A stretch of 64,000 bases of DNA, taken from positions 4,143,171 to 4,207,170 of the forward strand of contig JABAKD010000003.1 of the NCBI GenBank assembly GCA_012845835.1, given 5' to 3'. The notes beneath the pieces are model-generated. The model was not told the origin of the DNA, did no database searches, and was given only the letters and a program-made list of their open reading frames with translations. Below are positions 53,028-63,709 of the stretch, piece by piece. Positions within the stretch are counted from its first letter, which is position 1; every line of letters begins with the position of its first letter. Both the position numbers and the translations under genes were made by a program. Origin of the DNA: Undaria pinnatifida (taxonomy: Eukaryota > Sar > Phaeophyceae > Laminariales > Alariaceae).

Positions 53028-53246
53028 CAGGGCTTTTCTTGGGTCATGACCCGACCCGCGGGTCAGGTTAGGAGCTTTCCAAACTCTCTCGCACCGAGTT
53101 CGGGTCGAGTCTGGAGGCACTTCGAAAGATCACGGGTCGGAACGGGTCCGGTCAGGAGGTGTTCGAATTTCACGGGTCGAGCCGGATCACCCTGACCCGA
53201 CCCGACGCGACGCGACGCGACGCGACCCGACCCATGAAAGCCCCTG
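53028..53246. mobile_element. hAT-like GGGTCG-filled MITE, copy 2
   Basis: Ends CAGGGCTTTTCTTGGGTC and GACCCATGAAAGCCCCTG. Flanks GTGTTTTG and GTATTTTC agree at six of eight positions, a probable old 8-bp duplication. The interior holds several ACGGGTCGAG..CGGGTCA units and ends in a GACGC run (53200-53225). Confidence 0.6.
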
Positions 53247-53769
53247 GTATTTTCAAACCGTTTTCTACTGCAGGAACACCCCGAGTTAAATTCGTGGTTG
53301 TTTCGTCCCCAACATACGAGTGAGTTGAAACCGCGGGCTGTAACCCACCCCTCTCGGGCTTTCGATAATTTTCGATAATTGTCGACGATTACGGTATTAG
53401 CCACGCGAAGCAGCCGGGACTGCTGAGGTATAGGGGATAGGGGGTGTGTCCCACGTGCAACGGAAGGCAGTGTACGGCACGCGCGCGGGTAGCATGGTTG
53501 TGCTTTCACTGTTGCACGCTGTTCCTTCCTTTTTGACGGACGGTTAACGCCGCACGGCACATGCTATTGTAAAGGTGCACCATTAGCATTTGCCTTCTGA
53601 TGCATCCTCGCCTGAGGACCTCTATACCATTATACCATCAAACCATCATGTGCCTTTCTGAGGAATAAACTGCAGTTTCTTTTGGGGGGGGGGGCGGCGG
53701 AAGTGCTACCCGATTACGTATTGGTCCTAGGTGTTCAACGACCATAATTGCCAAAAAAACGGTTTTTTC
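53247..53769. other. Intergenic, nothing recognised
   Basis: 53480-53550 shares a block with 13030-13075. G-run at 53683-53694. No gene. Confidence 0.4.
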
Positions 53770-53960
53770 ATGGGACTTCCCCTCGCCCGCGGGTCGGGTC
53801 AGGAGGTACTTCGAAAACCCGCGGGTCAAGTCGGGTCGGGTCGGGTCAGGCAGTGTCGGAACTCTCACGGGTCGAGTCGAGCCAGCCCAGGAGGTGTTGG
53901 AGATCTCACTGGTCGAGTCGGGTCACCCTGACCCGATATGACTATGTAGAAGAGATCCGA
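53770..53960 (+). repeat. GGGTCGGGTC array, third site
   Basis: Units of about 45 bp (CGCGGGTC..GTCGGGTCAGGAGGT) as in 45463 and 53028, without clear terminal repeats. Confidence 0.7.
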
Positions 53961-55150
53961 CCCGTCAAGAGTCCTGAAAAACATTATCGAAAATTCCGAC
54001 AAACCCTTTGGGTTAAGGAACCCCGTTATTTCTGGAAAAGTTTTCTGCCGAAAAGCGGTATACCTTGATGCCTTTTTGTTGGCAAGCGTCGCACCTCCTC
54101 TCGTTTTTCGGTCGCCACATGCCTGGATCCCAGAAGCGTTGTACCTCCTTTAGAAGTGCAACCACCTTTTTTTTTTTGGAAGAAATAACTTGCAATTAGT
54201 GTGGCAGGGTAATTTTCGCGGCAGTGAAAATGGGTAAGACAAGTTTTCAAGTACAGGACAGGCGTTGTTCAGAGGCGGGGGAGGGTTAGGGGGGATGCGA
54301 GCCCTTGGGCTTGGAGATGCGCGCTTGCTGGTCGAAGATAACGCGCAAGGGAGATTGGCCAATGGGAGTCGAGAGAGTGGCAGTGAGAAGGGGAGATTAG
54401 CCAATGAGCGTCGAGAAAGGTAACCAGAAGGGGGGGGGGTGAGCAACGACAGCCAGAGAGAGTGGCAGCAAAAAAAGGAGGATTGGTCGATTAGAGTCGA
54501 GAGAGATACAACGAGAAGGCTCCGTGGCTTGGGTTGTTGAGTAGCCTAGCCCTCTGTCCCGAGCTTTCATCGGGAGCCCTGCTTTGGACTTCCGTGCCTT
54601 GCTTGTACGAATTATAAAAGCAGCCGGCGCTGTGGGCGATACAACCGAGCTTGCGAAACCGAGCCTTTGGGCTTCGCTATAAGTACAGCGAGTAGCAGTT
54701 CGCGAAAAAAACACGCACGAACAACGTACACTCGTGCCGCGCTGCTGTTATGCTGTTATTGCCGTAGCGGTGGTTTTTTTGGGAGACCCCGCCCTTCCCG
54801 CCTTGCTTCGTCCGGTAAATGTTCTAGACGGAGCCCCCGCCGCTTAGTCCTCCCACAATAGGGGTTGCAGTTGTTGGATTAACTAATAGTGTACCTGTGT
54901 CAGATTGAGCTCATCTCGAGGGAGGAACTATCGGTTAGTCATTGGTCAAGCAATTTCACGCCGAGTGTGGTTTTTCTTAGGGCTACAAGGCTTTGATGCT
55001 TATTCGGCTTGTGCGAACGAAGGCACCTTCGAAGGCTTTTTTCGGGTGAGATATTGAGCTATCATGTTAGGAGCTCAGAAAATTCTTGGAATATGCTGCA
55101 CACCCCTACCGTGGGATTGGCTCCGCTACTGGACCAAGGCTAGGGTAAGC
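53961..55150. other. Intergenic with a CCAATG-containing tandem repeat
   Basis: 54347-54515 has three units of 'GGGAGATT.GCCAATG.G.GTCGAGA'. Otherwise no gene is supported; the frames at 54667-54861 are unrecognised. Confidence 0.45.
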
Positions 55151-55317
55151 AAAGATGTCGGGAGACGGCACTTTGACCTCTTGCCCGACGGCAATTTTCC
55201 ACTATTTTGCCTTGACTGACGCCAAACTACTAGGTTTTAGTGTGGAACACGATCGGTTTGACACCCTTGACCGCTGGACGTTTTCCCTTGACCAGTTCAC
55301 CGCCTCCTGACATCTTT
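55151..55317. mobile_element. TIR-I element, 167 bp
   Basis: AAAGATGTCGGGAG and CTCCTGACATCTTT are inverse at 13 of 14 positions. The interior CCTTGACTGACGCCAAACTA and CCCTTGACCGCTGGACGTTT is shared with 5849-6093. Confidence 0.85.
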
Positions 55318-55486
55318 AAGCCTCGGGCAAGAAGGGGGTCTTTTTTGGGCCTTCTTTTTGCAACACGGCTAAGGGTCACTCGTGCGCGAGGGAGGGACCC
55401 CCCTATTCCTTTTGCCGTCACAAGATTTTGTGCCTCGTCATTTCTTGCGGAAAAGAAACCGCCATGGATTGAGTAGTAGCTATACG

Positions 55487-55741
55487 ACGCGTGCTACGGT
55501 AGCGAGGTATACCTCATTTTGGCAGAGATCGATTTTGAATGACGGGGCTCCTTAACCCAAAATCGTCGGAAAAAATGAAACTTTTTTTGTTTCATGATGA
55601 TTCTCGTCTTATACCTAGGCCATGGGTTTTTTCATCCGGTATGATGGCAGTTTTTGTTTCCTCCAAAAATCAGAGGTTGGGACAGATTTTGAGCTCCCAG
55701 ATAGAGAAAACACCTCAGTGAACCTCCATCGGAGCCCGCGT
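55487..55741 (+). mobile_element. TIR-C element, copy 3
   Basis: ACGCGTGCTACGGTAGCGAG left end; GGGGCTCCTTAACCCAAAAT, GCCATGGGTTTTTTCATCCG and CAGTGAACCTCCATCGGAGC right side. Complete but with mutated right end. Confidence 0.75.
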
Positions 55742-56044
55742 TATACCAGTACCAGTACTAGTACGCTGCGTCAAAACCTTTAGCCTATAACGTTTTTTTC
55801 AGCGAGGTACAGCTTTGTACTCGTGCGAGAGTATGATAATACGGTATGATAGCTTGAACCCGGTTGCGAGTTATGATACCGCAGTGATACTAACGCAGCC
55901 TGGATCACTGATTTGGCGTAGCAGGGTAGCTAGTCTGGGGGACACCCGCCGGGTACCGACCCGCGAGTGTCCTCTGCCAGCTCGAGTATCCTACTTAACC
56001 ATCCTACCCGAGTATGACGTCAACAAGCAGGCTTGGTGTACCCG
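55742..56044. other. Intergenic, nothing recognised
   Basis: 'CAGTACCAGTACTAGTAC' directly after the TIR-C end. No gene. Confidence 0.4.
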
Positions 56045-56240
56045 ACGCGAGCTACGATAGCGGTAGCTAGCACTTTTTGGCTGCTTTTCGTTTCTGAATG
56101 ATCCTTGACCCAAAATCGTCGAAATGACCGATTTTCATTTGGCAATATATGGATATTTTTTCTTATAGCTAGGCCACTGGTTTGATCATATCACCAAGAG
56201 AGCACTCTTCAGCTTGCTCAAATCAAGAATTTAGGTTAAG
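56045..56240 (+). mobile_element. TIR-C element, decayed copy
   Basis: GACGCGAGCTACGATAGCGG and GATCCTTGACCCAAAATCGT then CTAGGCCACTGG; right half degenerate. Confidence 0.6.
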
Positions 56241-56329
56241 CGTAGGGCTTCGCTTTGCACGTAAGGAGCCCGAGAAACAAAAACGGTGCGCGTTTACCGT
56301 AGCGGGTGTTATCGGTGGTTGGCTTTCCG

Positions 56330-56960
56330 CGGTGGACCAACAACTAGGTGTCGCCGTGGTGTGTTGTGGTTGGAGTTGCCGTTGCTCCTCGATGTCGTCG
56401 TGGCTATCCCTTGTGCGTCGGTCCGTTGCTGTCGGCGGGGCTACTTCTTGTCGCGGCTGCTGTAGTCCTTGTCGTGGTCTTGTCTTGCCATGACGATTAG
56501 TAGTGCTATATATGAGTAGTTTACTGGCACATGGGTGGTTCTTGTCAGAGTGGCTGGTCCTGGTCGTTACGGCCAAGTTTTGTGAACATGGCTAGTTGTT
56601 GCCGTGGCTTTCATAACAGTTCTTGTGGCTAGCTCTGGTCGCAGGACTGTACTGTGTAGTCGCGTGTTTGTAGTGTATGTTGCTACCGGATCTCGCCGCG
56701 TCTGCTTGTTGCTAGCTCTGGTCGCGGCTTTTCAGTCTGTTGCTAGTCTTCTTATCGAGTCTGTTTTATTTTCGCGGCTAGTTCTTGGTCATGGGTACCT
56801 ACTAGCGTGGTACTTTTTGTCGCGACTCTTTCTTCTCGTGGCTGATTTTTCTCTCAACTTTGGCTAGTTCTTCTCGTCGTTCTGGCTACTTCTTTGTATC
56901 TTGGCTGATAACTGTCGTGTGGCTAGCTCGTATCGCAATGAGCTGTGGCTAGCTCTCGTC
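56330..56960 (+). repeat. Degenerate GTGGCTAGTTCTTGTCGTGG repeat
   Basis: Many loosely spaced GGCTAGCTCTGGTCGC / GGCTAGTTCTTG.CGTGG words (20-30 bp). Reading frames in it lack domains. 56961-57440 shows only a C-run (57122-57131) and a G-run (57349-57357). Confidence 0.6.
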
Positions 56961-57444
56961 TCAGTGTCTTTTAGAACGCGGCGAAAAATGTTCAACACAA
57001 TACACATTACTTAATTATGGTTCGCGTTCGCTCCGTACGAAGTCGATCCACGATGGTGGCTACTTCCAGAGAGGGGAGTTCGCTCTGCTATGGCTTGGGG
57101 GGGGTCGAGAAGTCGTTCTACGCCCCCCCCCCGCAACCACTCTTTAACGAAATCACTCTTTTAGAAACCAACTCCCGACTGTACCTCCCGAAATACGGTG
57201 TGCCCCTTGCCACCCCGACGTAATCCCTCGATAAGATAGCCCTTTGCAAACGAGAAATATACTTCGTATGAATGATAGTGTTTTCAAGGCATGTTTCCTC
57301 GTGTCGAGCAGCCATAAAACGTTCGTTCAACAAAATCGCTGGTTTTGGAGGGGGGGGGGAGGGGTGTACTCAGTTTTGTGAATGGCCGTAGTCGTATGAC
57401 CATAGACCCTCGCATCCCTACTATATGCCGGAACGAAGCTTGTC

Positions 57445-57590
57445 AGGTTTTCACCAACCAGGCAGACATTGCTTGCACCAAGCGCGAAGTGCCGTGAGGT
57501 ATTCGGCGAGTCGTATGAAGGGTGCACAGCATCCTTCCAAGAACCACTCGTAAGACGGACTTCGGCACCTTGTGCCTACTTTCTTGCTTA
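57445..57590 (+). repeat. Family L repeat, copy 3
   Basis: GGTTTTCACCAACCAGGCA, GTGCCGTGAGGTATTCGGCG and AGACGGACTTCGGCACCTTG. The stem is weaker than in copy 1. Confidence 0.65.
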
Positions 57591-58011
57591 TGGATGACGG
57601 CGCCAACGAGTTATGCTTTGTTTTCTGGTGTGGTCACTCCAGACACAGTAATGGGCATTACTACTGTGTAACTGCCTCGTGGATGCCTTACCATATTCAC
57701 ACTACGCGATGCGATCATTCCCCTTGGGCGGAGAAAGGGTTCTCCACCCCGCACAAGATGATCCATTCGATAACCATTCTAGTGACCGCCAACAAAAAAC
57801 AAACAAACAAAAACAGTACCCTGGTACACGCAGTGTGATTGGCATGTTTTACAGCGCCCTTGCCAACCAACGCCAGCCCCCAAATATACATATATAACAT
57901 GCTTTACAGCGTCGGTGCCAACCGAGGCCAACTAATGTATATACGCTGCTTTTTTTTTTTGGGGGGGGGGGTGTAGATACCGTAGAATCACTCAGTTGAA
58001 GGGGGGCGGTT
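57591..58011. other. Intergenic with a short duplicated word
   Basis: 'CATGTTTTACAGCGCCCTTGCCAACCAACG' type block occurs at 57843 and 57899. T/G-run at 57951-57971. No gene. Confidence 0.45.
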
Positions 58012-58125
58012 TGAAGCGTTCTACGATATTGGGTATACCATTTTTTGGCAAAATGAAATCTTGAGTGGCGGGGATTATAACCCAATAAAATCGTCGGAAA
58101 ACGTCGTTCTTGGTGTGCAAAATGA
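58012..58125 (+). mobile_element. TIR-C left part, decayed
   Basis: GTTCTACGATATTGGGTATA and GGGATTATAACCCAATAAAA then TCGTCGGAAAA. Confidence 0.5.
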
Positions 58126-58146
58126 GCGTTTTGTTTACCGAATAGA

Positions 58147-58440
58147 CGCGCGTGCTACGGTAGAGGTAGCACTTTTCGTCCAAAAATGTTTTCTGGGTGT
58201 GAATCACGGGGATCCTTAACCCAAAATCGTTGGAAATACACGCCATATTGCTTTTTTGCGTGCGTGATTCTCGAGTCGTGTACCTAGGCCAGATGGGATT
58301 TTTCATCCGGGATATATGGTAGGCAGTTTTTTTTTATTTTCTCTCCATGAAGAGATCAGTTTTTGGGAGAGATCTTCAGCTCCCAAATCGAGAAGAAAAC
58401 TCAAAAAGAAAGTGGTGCACCTCTCTATCGTAGCACGCCA
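58147..58440 (+). mobile_element. TIR-C element, complete copy (294 bp)
   Basis: Left GCGTGCTACGGTAGAGGTAG, right AGTGGTGCACCTCTCTATCG then TAGCACGCCA. The interior has all family blocks (CCTTAACCCAAAATCGTTGG, GTACCTAGGCCAGATGGGAT, TTTTTGGGAGAGATCTTCAG). No protein. Confidence 0.85.
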
Positions 58441-58935
58441 CTGCTGCGATGGAGGTGCACCACTGCTTTCTTGACTTGACCGCTGATTTTTCTTGACTTG
58501 ACCACTGCTTTCTTGATTTGACGGCTTCCTTCTTGACTTGACCACTGTTTTCTTGACTTGACCGCTGCTTTCTTGACTTGACCACCACTGCTTTCTTGAC
58601 TTGACCGCTGCTTTCTTGACTTGACCGCTGCTTTCTTGACTTGACCGCTGCCTTGTTGACTTGACCACTGCTTTCTTGACTTGACCGCTGCTTTCTTGAC
58701 TTGACCACTGCTTTCTTGACTTGACCGCTGCCTTCTTGACTTGCTGCTTTCTTGACTTGACCGCTGCTTTCTTGACTTGACCGCTGCTTTCTCGACTTGA
58801 CCACTGCTTTCGTGACCACTGCTTTCTTGACCACTGGTTTGTTGACCACTGCTTTCTCGACCCGGATTATAGCACTTTCAGTTTGCTCCAAATCAGTTTG
58901 AGGGCGAGGTATATATAGGAGGTGTACAAGTATAT
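58441..58935. repeat. 20-bp minisatellite lodged in a second TIR-C copy
   Basis: GCGATGGAGGTGCACCAC (58447) is a TIR-C left end. Then about 20 units of CTGCTTTCTTGACTTGACCG (58464-58862). Then TIR-C interior words (CAGTTTGCTCCAAATCAGTT, 58877). The 261-codon minus frame 58376-59161 comes from this array (20 bp x 3 = 20 codons) and is not a gene. Confidence 0.8.
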
Positions 58936-59939
58936 TCTCAAGGTATATATACAGGCGAGGTATACGAATATATGAGACTGATTCTACGATAGCCCCCCAA
59001 AAAAAATCAGCGATTTTCTTCAACGTACGTAAAATCGTTTCATGGCTGCTCTCGACACGAGGAAAAGGATGATGTGAATAACATACAATATAGTCTATAT
59101 ACATATTTTCTTTTTGCAAAAAGGACTGCCGAACGGTGACGTCGGAGGGGGAAGCCCTCACCGCATTTCAGGAGATATTCGGCCGTGAGCTGGTTTCGAA
59201 ACCGGCGATTTCGTTAAATCAAAGTTGGAGCGGCTACCGTAGATCGACTCATGAGGTATATAGTCTAGGTTTATATATGAATATGTTTATGTATATATGT
59301 GTAGTCTAAATGTATATTCACCTCTTGAAGTGATGAGCTTCAGCAAACTAAAGGCGCGCCTCTAGCCCTTAGCTTGTGCCGGTTAGGGGTGATGGGAGCC
59401 TCTCAACGCAGCGCGGCGCTGCGCCCGCATTACTATCATGCACAGCGGTTCAACCTGCTGGTCAAATTCGATTTACGCTCGTCGGTTCAGACCGAAGAAA
59501 AGAGACATCCCGGGCTGCTAGGGGTGCGGCATATTCCAAGAATTTTCCTGAGATCCTAAAATGAGAGGTCAATATCATCAACATCACCATCCATCATCAC
59601 CCCGAACATAACACTCCCCGAAGGCACTCACCTTGAAGACATGTACTTGAAGAGCACGCACTCGTAAAATTACCATACCAATCAATGATCAAGTCTGTAG
59701 GCCCGCTCTTGAGGAGCTCCACCGGTCACAGGCGTTTTGGCTCACCAAAACGTGCAACCCCGACCTTGGAATGACTCCCAAACCTAAGCTACCCCAACAA
59801 TAGCCCTAACGCAAACCCATGGGGTGCGTTCTACAGAGGTAGGTCCCGCCCCGCGTGTTTCGGTGACCCTTTTTTTTGTTTTTGGAAGCTGGCTGGACGA
59901 AGGCCTGCCTTGACCAACCAGGCCGTTGATGACGCGTGA
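58936..59939. other. Intergenic, nothing recognised
   Basis: AT-rich TATATA patches at 58910-58970 and 59270-59315. Frames at 59374-59564 unrecognised. Confidence 0.4.
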
Positions 59940-60730
59940 ACACTCTGCGATGGCAGAGAGGTAAAAAAAAATGTTTCCATTTTTCTTTTTCTTTTTTGAA
60001 TGACGCGCGGTTCCTTCAACCTAAAAAGCATCGCCGGAAAAAAAAATGCCATGTATATGAATCTCAAAAATATTATTTTGCATCCTTTTTTTTTGTTGTA
60101 CCTAGACCCGGCATGAGAGTCTGTTCATCATCGAGCTTCCCTTTCAGTTTGCTCAATACAGAAAATATTGGATGTGGAAGGTACAGAGAGAGTTTATCAA
60201 GCTAACAAGAACCCTTCGCTTTCTGTTTGCTCAATATACAGAAAATATTGGGCACCCGCGTGTGCGAGGCACTTACAGAGTTTTATCAAGCCAAGCACCT
60301 TGCGGGGGGAAAAAAAAAAGCATACCTCGCTCTAGATAGACGCGTTCTACGATGGATTAGGCAGCTAGCTGTTTCTTTTTTTCTGAATGACGTCCTGCGT
60401 TGTTCCTTAATTAACCCTAATTCGTCGGACCTTCAGGCACGGTGCTACGTACGATATACCTGGTAGGCATTAAGGTATGTACCTCTTTTTGGCTGAAATG
60501 TTTTCTGAAGGACGGGGAGCTCCTTATCCCAAAATCGTCGGAAATAAAACATTTTTTTTTATGATTCTCGTCGTTTGTGCACCTCGAGGCGCCACGGGAT
60601 TTTTCATCCGCGATATAAAGCAGGACCGTTCTTACTTTTACTTTTTTTAAAAATCAGTTTTGTGGGTTGAGAAGGACATGCATGTTTAATTAAGCTCCTG
60701 AAATGACGAAATCCAGAAAAAAAAAGCGGT
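59940..60730 (+). mobile_element. Three degenerate TIR-C copies in series
   Basis: Copy starts near 59945, 60338 (GACGCGTTCTACGATGGATT) and 60470. The last has GGGGAGCTCCTTATCCCAAA, CCACGGGATTTTTCATCCGC and AACTCTATATCGTCGAATCC. Between them lies a duplicated 'GCTCAATA.ACAGAAAATATTGG' word (60152, 60228). Confidence 0.6.
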
Positions 60731-60759
60731 GGGTATACAACTCTATATCGTCGAATCCC

Positions 60760-61165
60760 AGTCAGCGTGTTCACTCTTTTTTCCCATTATTTTTTCGAGT
60801 ACTCGTACCTAGGCCAGAGGATGGGATTATTGATCGGGGTGTACTTTTCATTCTTCAACTCGAAATCGGTTTTTGGAGGTGCGGTATAGAGCTCAAATAT
60901 GTTAAGAGCCTCGGAAAACATCATAGGGGGTGTGCACCTCTAATTTAGCATGATGAGTCAATAGCACTATTGATACTAATCATTAATAGAGCATGGGTCG
61001 CGCTCGAAGGGGGGATAACAAGGGGCTCTGTAATCTCACCCACGAAATACTTCTTTTTTTTGGTGGATAAAAATGAGAGTCCAATCAATCCGCCATTATT
61101 CTGCAAATACGTTAGAGCCAATAACGGGTGCAGTACCTCTATATCGTAGTAACAAGCGTCCCCTG
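60760..61165 (+). mobile_element. TIR-C right halves, decayed
   Basis: 'CGTACCTAGGCCAGAGGATG', AAATCGGTTTTTGGAGG and TGTGCACCTCTAATTTAGCA (60930-60951). A second right end is GTGCAGTACCTCTATATCGT (61129). From 61166 to 61376 nothing is recognised. Confidence 0.55.
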
Positions 61166-61376
61166 CGGAAACATGCCTCTTCGATAAAGGAAAAAGCGGG
61201 CGTGCTTGCGTCGACTCTCGTGGCTCTTGTTTCGTCGACAAACTGTATCAAGTTGGCGTGGTCGCCGTGCTGCGCGACGTACATCGATAGTATCCCGATC
61301 AGAGTGGACGCGCATCAGTGTTTCCGAAGAAGAAAAAAGTTTCTGGTGATTGGTTATGCCATATTCAAAGTTCGAT

Positions 61377-61490
61377 GAAAATCGACAAGCAGGGGGAATG
61401 CTGGACCCTCTGCGCGAAGGCACGTACCTAGGGGGGAGGGGGGGGGAAGACGCCTGTGGCTCAGCTTGTCCAGAAGATGGAAACAAAAAG
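61377..61490 (+). mobile_element. SINE-D fragment, + strand
   Basis: 'AAATCGACAAGCAGGGGGAA', 'GCTGGACCCTCTGCGCGAAG' and 'CGCCTGTGGCTCAGCTTGTC' then CAGAAGATGGAAA align with the 3' half of SINE-D. Confidence 0.55.
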
Positions 61491-61826
61491 CGATACCTGG
61501 GGCATATTGGTATTTAAAGAGCCTTCTGATATAGTGGGGATGGTCTAAATAAATACTCCGAGTAAAACTTATCATTTCCAAGATGGAGACGATACAAAAG
61601 ACTCCCCCTCCCAGCATACAAAAAAAAATTGAATTACATCGCCCGATACCTAACCGTCTAACATAACTTCTTTCGCCGGAGCTAAAGCCTAACGAAACTC
61701 CATCCAACAAAAACACGACGTCCAATCCCCAAATACCACGGCACGTCTCAAAACTGAAACCTAAGAAAAATGGTAGAAATACAATAATACATCAACTCAA
61801 CCTACAAAATTAAACCCAAGGCTTAT

Positions 61827-61925
61827 TAACGCCTTCATTCACTACTAGAAACCCGATTTTTTTTTCCGACAATTTTACTTCAAGCTAGTATAGATAGGGA
61901 GGGGTTTTGGGGCTCTGAAGGGGAC
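61827..61925 (+). mobile_element. pB-A element, diverged
   Basis: TTAACGCCTTCATTCACTAC, GAAACCCGATTTTTTT, AGGGAGGGGTTTTGGGGCTC; the right TTAA is lost. 61491-61826 and 61926-62055 show nothing else. Confidence 0.65.
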
Positions 61926-62059
61926 GGTCAGAGGCACACCAAAAATGATCTACTAAGAAGGTTCTTCACTGGAGGAGGTGGATGGCATCCACGCACAAAT
62001 GCGCAAGGTGACAAGAAATTAACGTGATTCTCGCTGAACAACCCCATGGCCTACTGCTG

Positions 62060-62710
62060 TATGTGGGTACTATTAGGTACTATTAGGTACTATTAGGTAC
62101 TATTAGGTACTATTAGGTACTATTAGGTACTAGTATTAGGTACTATTAGGTACTATTAGGTACTATTTGGTACTATTCATCACGTAGTATTAGGTAATTT
62201 TGTACTAGTAGGTACTATTAGGTACTACTAGTAGGTACTATTAGGTACCATCAGGTATTATTAGATACTATTCGGTACTATTAGGTAATATTAGGTAATA
62301 TTAGGCAATATTAGGTACTACCAGGTACTAGGTACTATTAGGTACTACTAGGTACCATTCATTACATAGTATTAGGTACTATTAGGTACACTATTAGGTA
62401 CTATTAGGTACTACTAGATACTACTAGGTACTATTAGGTACTATTAGGTACGATTAGATAGTATTGGGTAGTATTAGGTTGTACTTCGAAGTATTAGGTA
62501 GTATTAGGTAGTATTAGGTAGTATTACGCATTTTTAAGGTACTATTAGGTACTACTATTATTAATAGGTACTATTAGATACTAATAGGTACTATTAGGTA
62601 CTATTAGGCACTATTCATTAAGTATTATTAGGTAGAATTAGGTGGTATTAGGTGCTATTAGGTAGTATTAGGTAGTATTCATTAGGTAGTAGTATGAGGT
62701 AGTAGTATTC
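62060..62710 (+). repeat. GGTACTATTA minisatellite, about 60 units
   Basis: 10-bp unit GGTACTATTA, perfect at 62074-62130, later with G/A changes (GGTAGTATTA). Interrupted twice by TATT(C)ATTA(C/A)GTAGT words. Ends two bases before TIR-C 62712. Confidence 0.95.
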
Positions 62711-62711
62711 G

Positions 62712-62997
62712 GACGCGGCTACGATAGAGGTAGGTAACAGTTTTTGTCTGAAATGGTGTATGAACGACGGGGCTCCTCAACCCCAAATCGTCGACGGCAG
62801 GTTTTTTGGTTTGCATGATGATTCTCGTCCAATGCCTAGGCCATGGGATTTCTCATACGGTATGATAGCAGCTACATTTTTTTCCAAGAAAAACAGTTTT
62901 TTGGGTTGAGAAGGATATATGTGTCATGTCTAAACCTCCTAAGTAAAGTGAGAATACCTCAAAAAAAAAGTGGTGCACCTCTATCGTAGCAGGCGTC
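62712..62997 (+). mobile_element. TIR-C element, complete copy
   Basis: Left ACGCGGCTACGATAGAGGTA, right AGTGGTGCACCTCTATCGTA then GCAGGCGT. Interior as in 58147, with 'GTTTTTTGGGTTGAGAAGGA' as in 60655. Confidence 0.85.
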
Positions 62998-63005
62998 TTT
63001 TTTTT

Positions 63006-63127
63006 AATACTGATACTAATACTAATACTAATACTAATACTAATACTAATACTAATACTAATACTAATACTAATATTAATACTAATACTAATACTAATAC
63101 TAATACTAATACTAATTCTAATACTAT
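63006..63127 (+). repeat. (ACTAAT)n hexamer array
   Basis: About 20 ACTAAT units, one ATTAAT and one ATTCTA change, starting nine bases after the TIR-C right end. Confidence 0.95.
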
Positions 63128-63487
63128 TAGGTATACAACCAGGAGAATTCCAAGCATGACACTCCGGTTACTAAGGGATTGAGAAGCCTCGTCGTTCAGG
63201 AAAAAAAACAAACAAAAACAAATGCTACACCCCGACGTTCAGACGTTCAGTCATGACCCATCAGTCATGACGCATGCTACGATAGAGGTAGGTAACAGTT
63301 TTTGTCTGAAATGGTGTCTGAACGACGGGGCTCCTTAACCCAAAATCGTCGGAAAAAAATAATAATAATGGGCCGGTTTTTTTCATGATGATTCTCGTTG
63401 TGTGCCTAGGCCATGGGATTTTCATCCGGTATGATGGCAGTTTATTTTTCTCCAAATCAGCTTTTGGGAGAGGGGTCTTAAGCTCCC

Positions 63488-63577
63488 TTAACCCCTTTAC
63501 AACTGGAAACCCGTTTTTGGGGACAAAATTACTTGGATTTAGTATAGGGAGGGGTTCGGGGGCTCTAAAGGGGTTAA
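63488..63577 (+). mobile_element. pB-A element, intact, nested in TIR-C
   Basis: TTAACCCCTTTACAACTGGA ... CTCTAAAGGGGTTAA. TIR CCCCTTTA/AAAGGGG between TTAA sites, 90 bp in all. Best copy of the family together with 40488. Confidence 0.95.
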
Positions 63578-63660
63578 CCCATTTCCAACCCCAATTATTT
63601 TCCTGGTCTAACTCCAAGTGTTTTGTCCCCATGTCGGGAGTGCGGTGCTAAAAGGGTTAA
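63574..63660 (+). mobile_element. pB-B element, intact, sharing a TTAA with pB-A
   Basis: TTAACCCATTTCCAACCCC ... GTGCTAAAAGGGTTAA. The interior is unrelated to pB-A apart from the ends. Its left TTAA (63574-63577) is the right TTAA of the previous element. Confidence 0.9.
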
Positions 63661-63709
63661 GTTGAGGAATCTCAGAAAAAAGTGGTGCACCTCTATGGTA
63701 GCACGCGTC

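Larger units (their letters stand above)
63270..63709 (+). mobile_element. TIR-C element split by two pB insertions
   Basis: Left CGCATGCTACGATAGAGGTA, right GGTGCACCTCTATGGTAGCA then CGCGT. Without 63488-63656 the element is about 270 bp, the family size. The break is after CTTAAGCTCCC. Confidence 0.85.

Noticed and set aside
58376-59161. 261-codon minus frame as a gene
   Set aside because: A 20-bp minisatellite makes it periodic; no start context, no domain and a transposon location.
62060-63127. CRISPR-like or satellite array
   Set aside because: Direct 10-bp and 6-bp repeats without unique spacers; simple tandem repeats.
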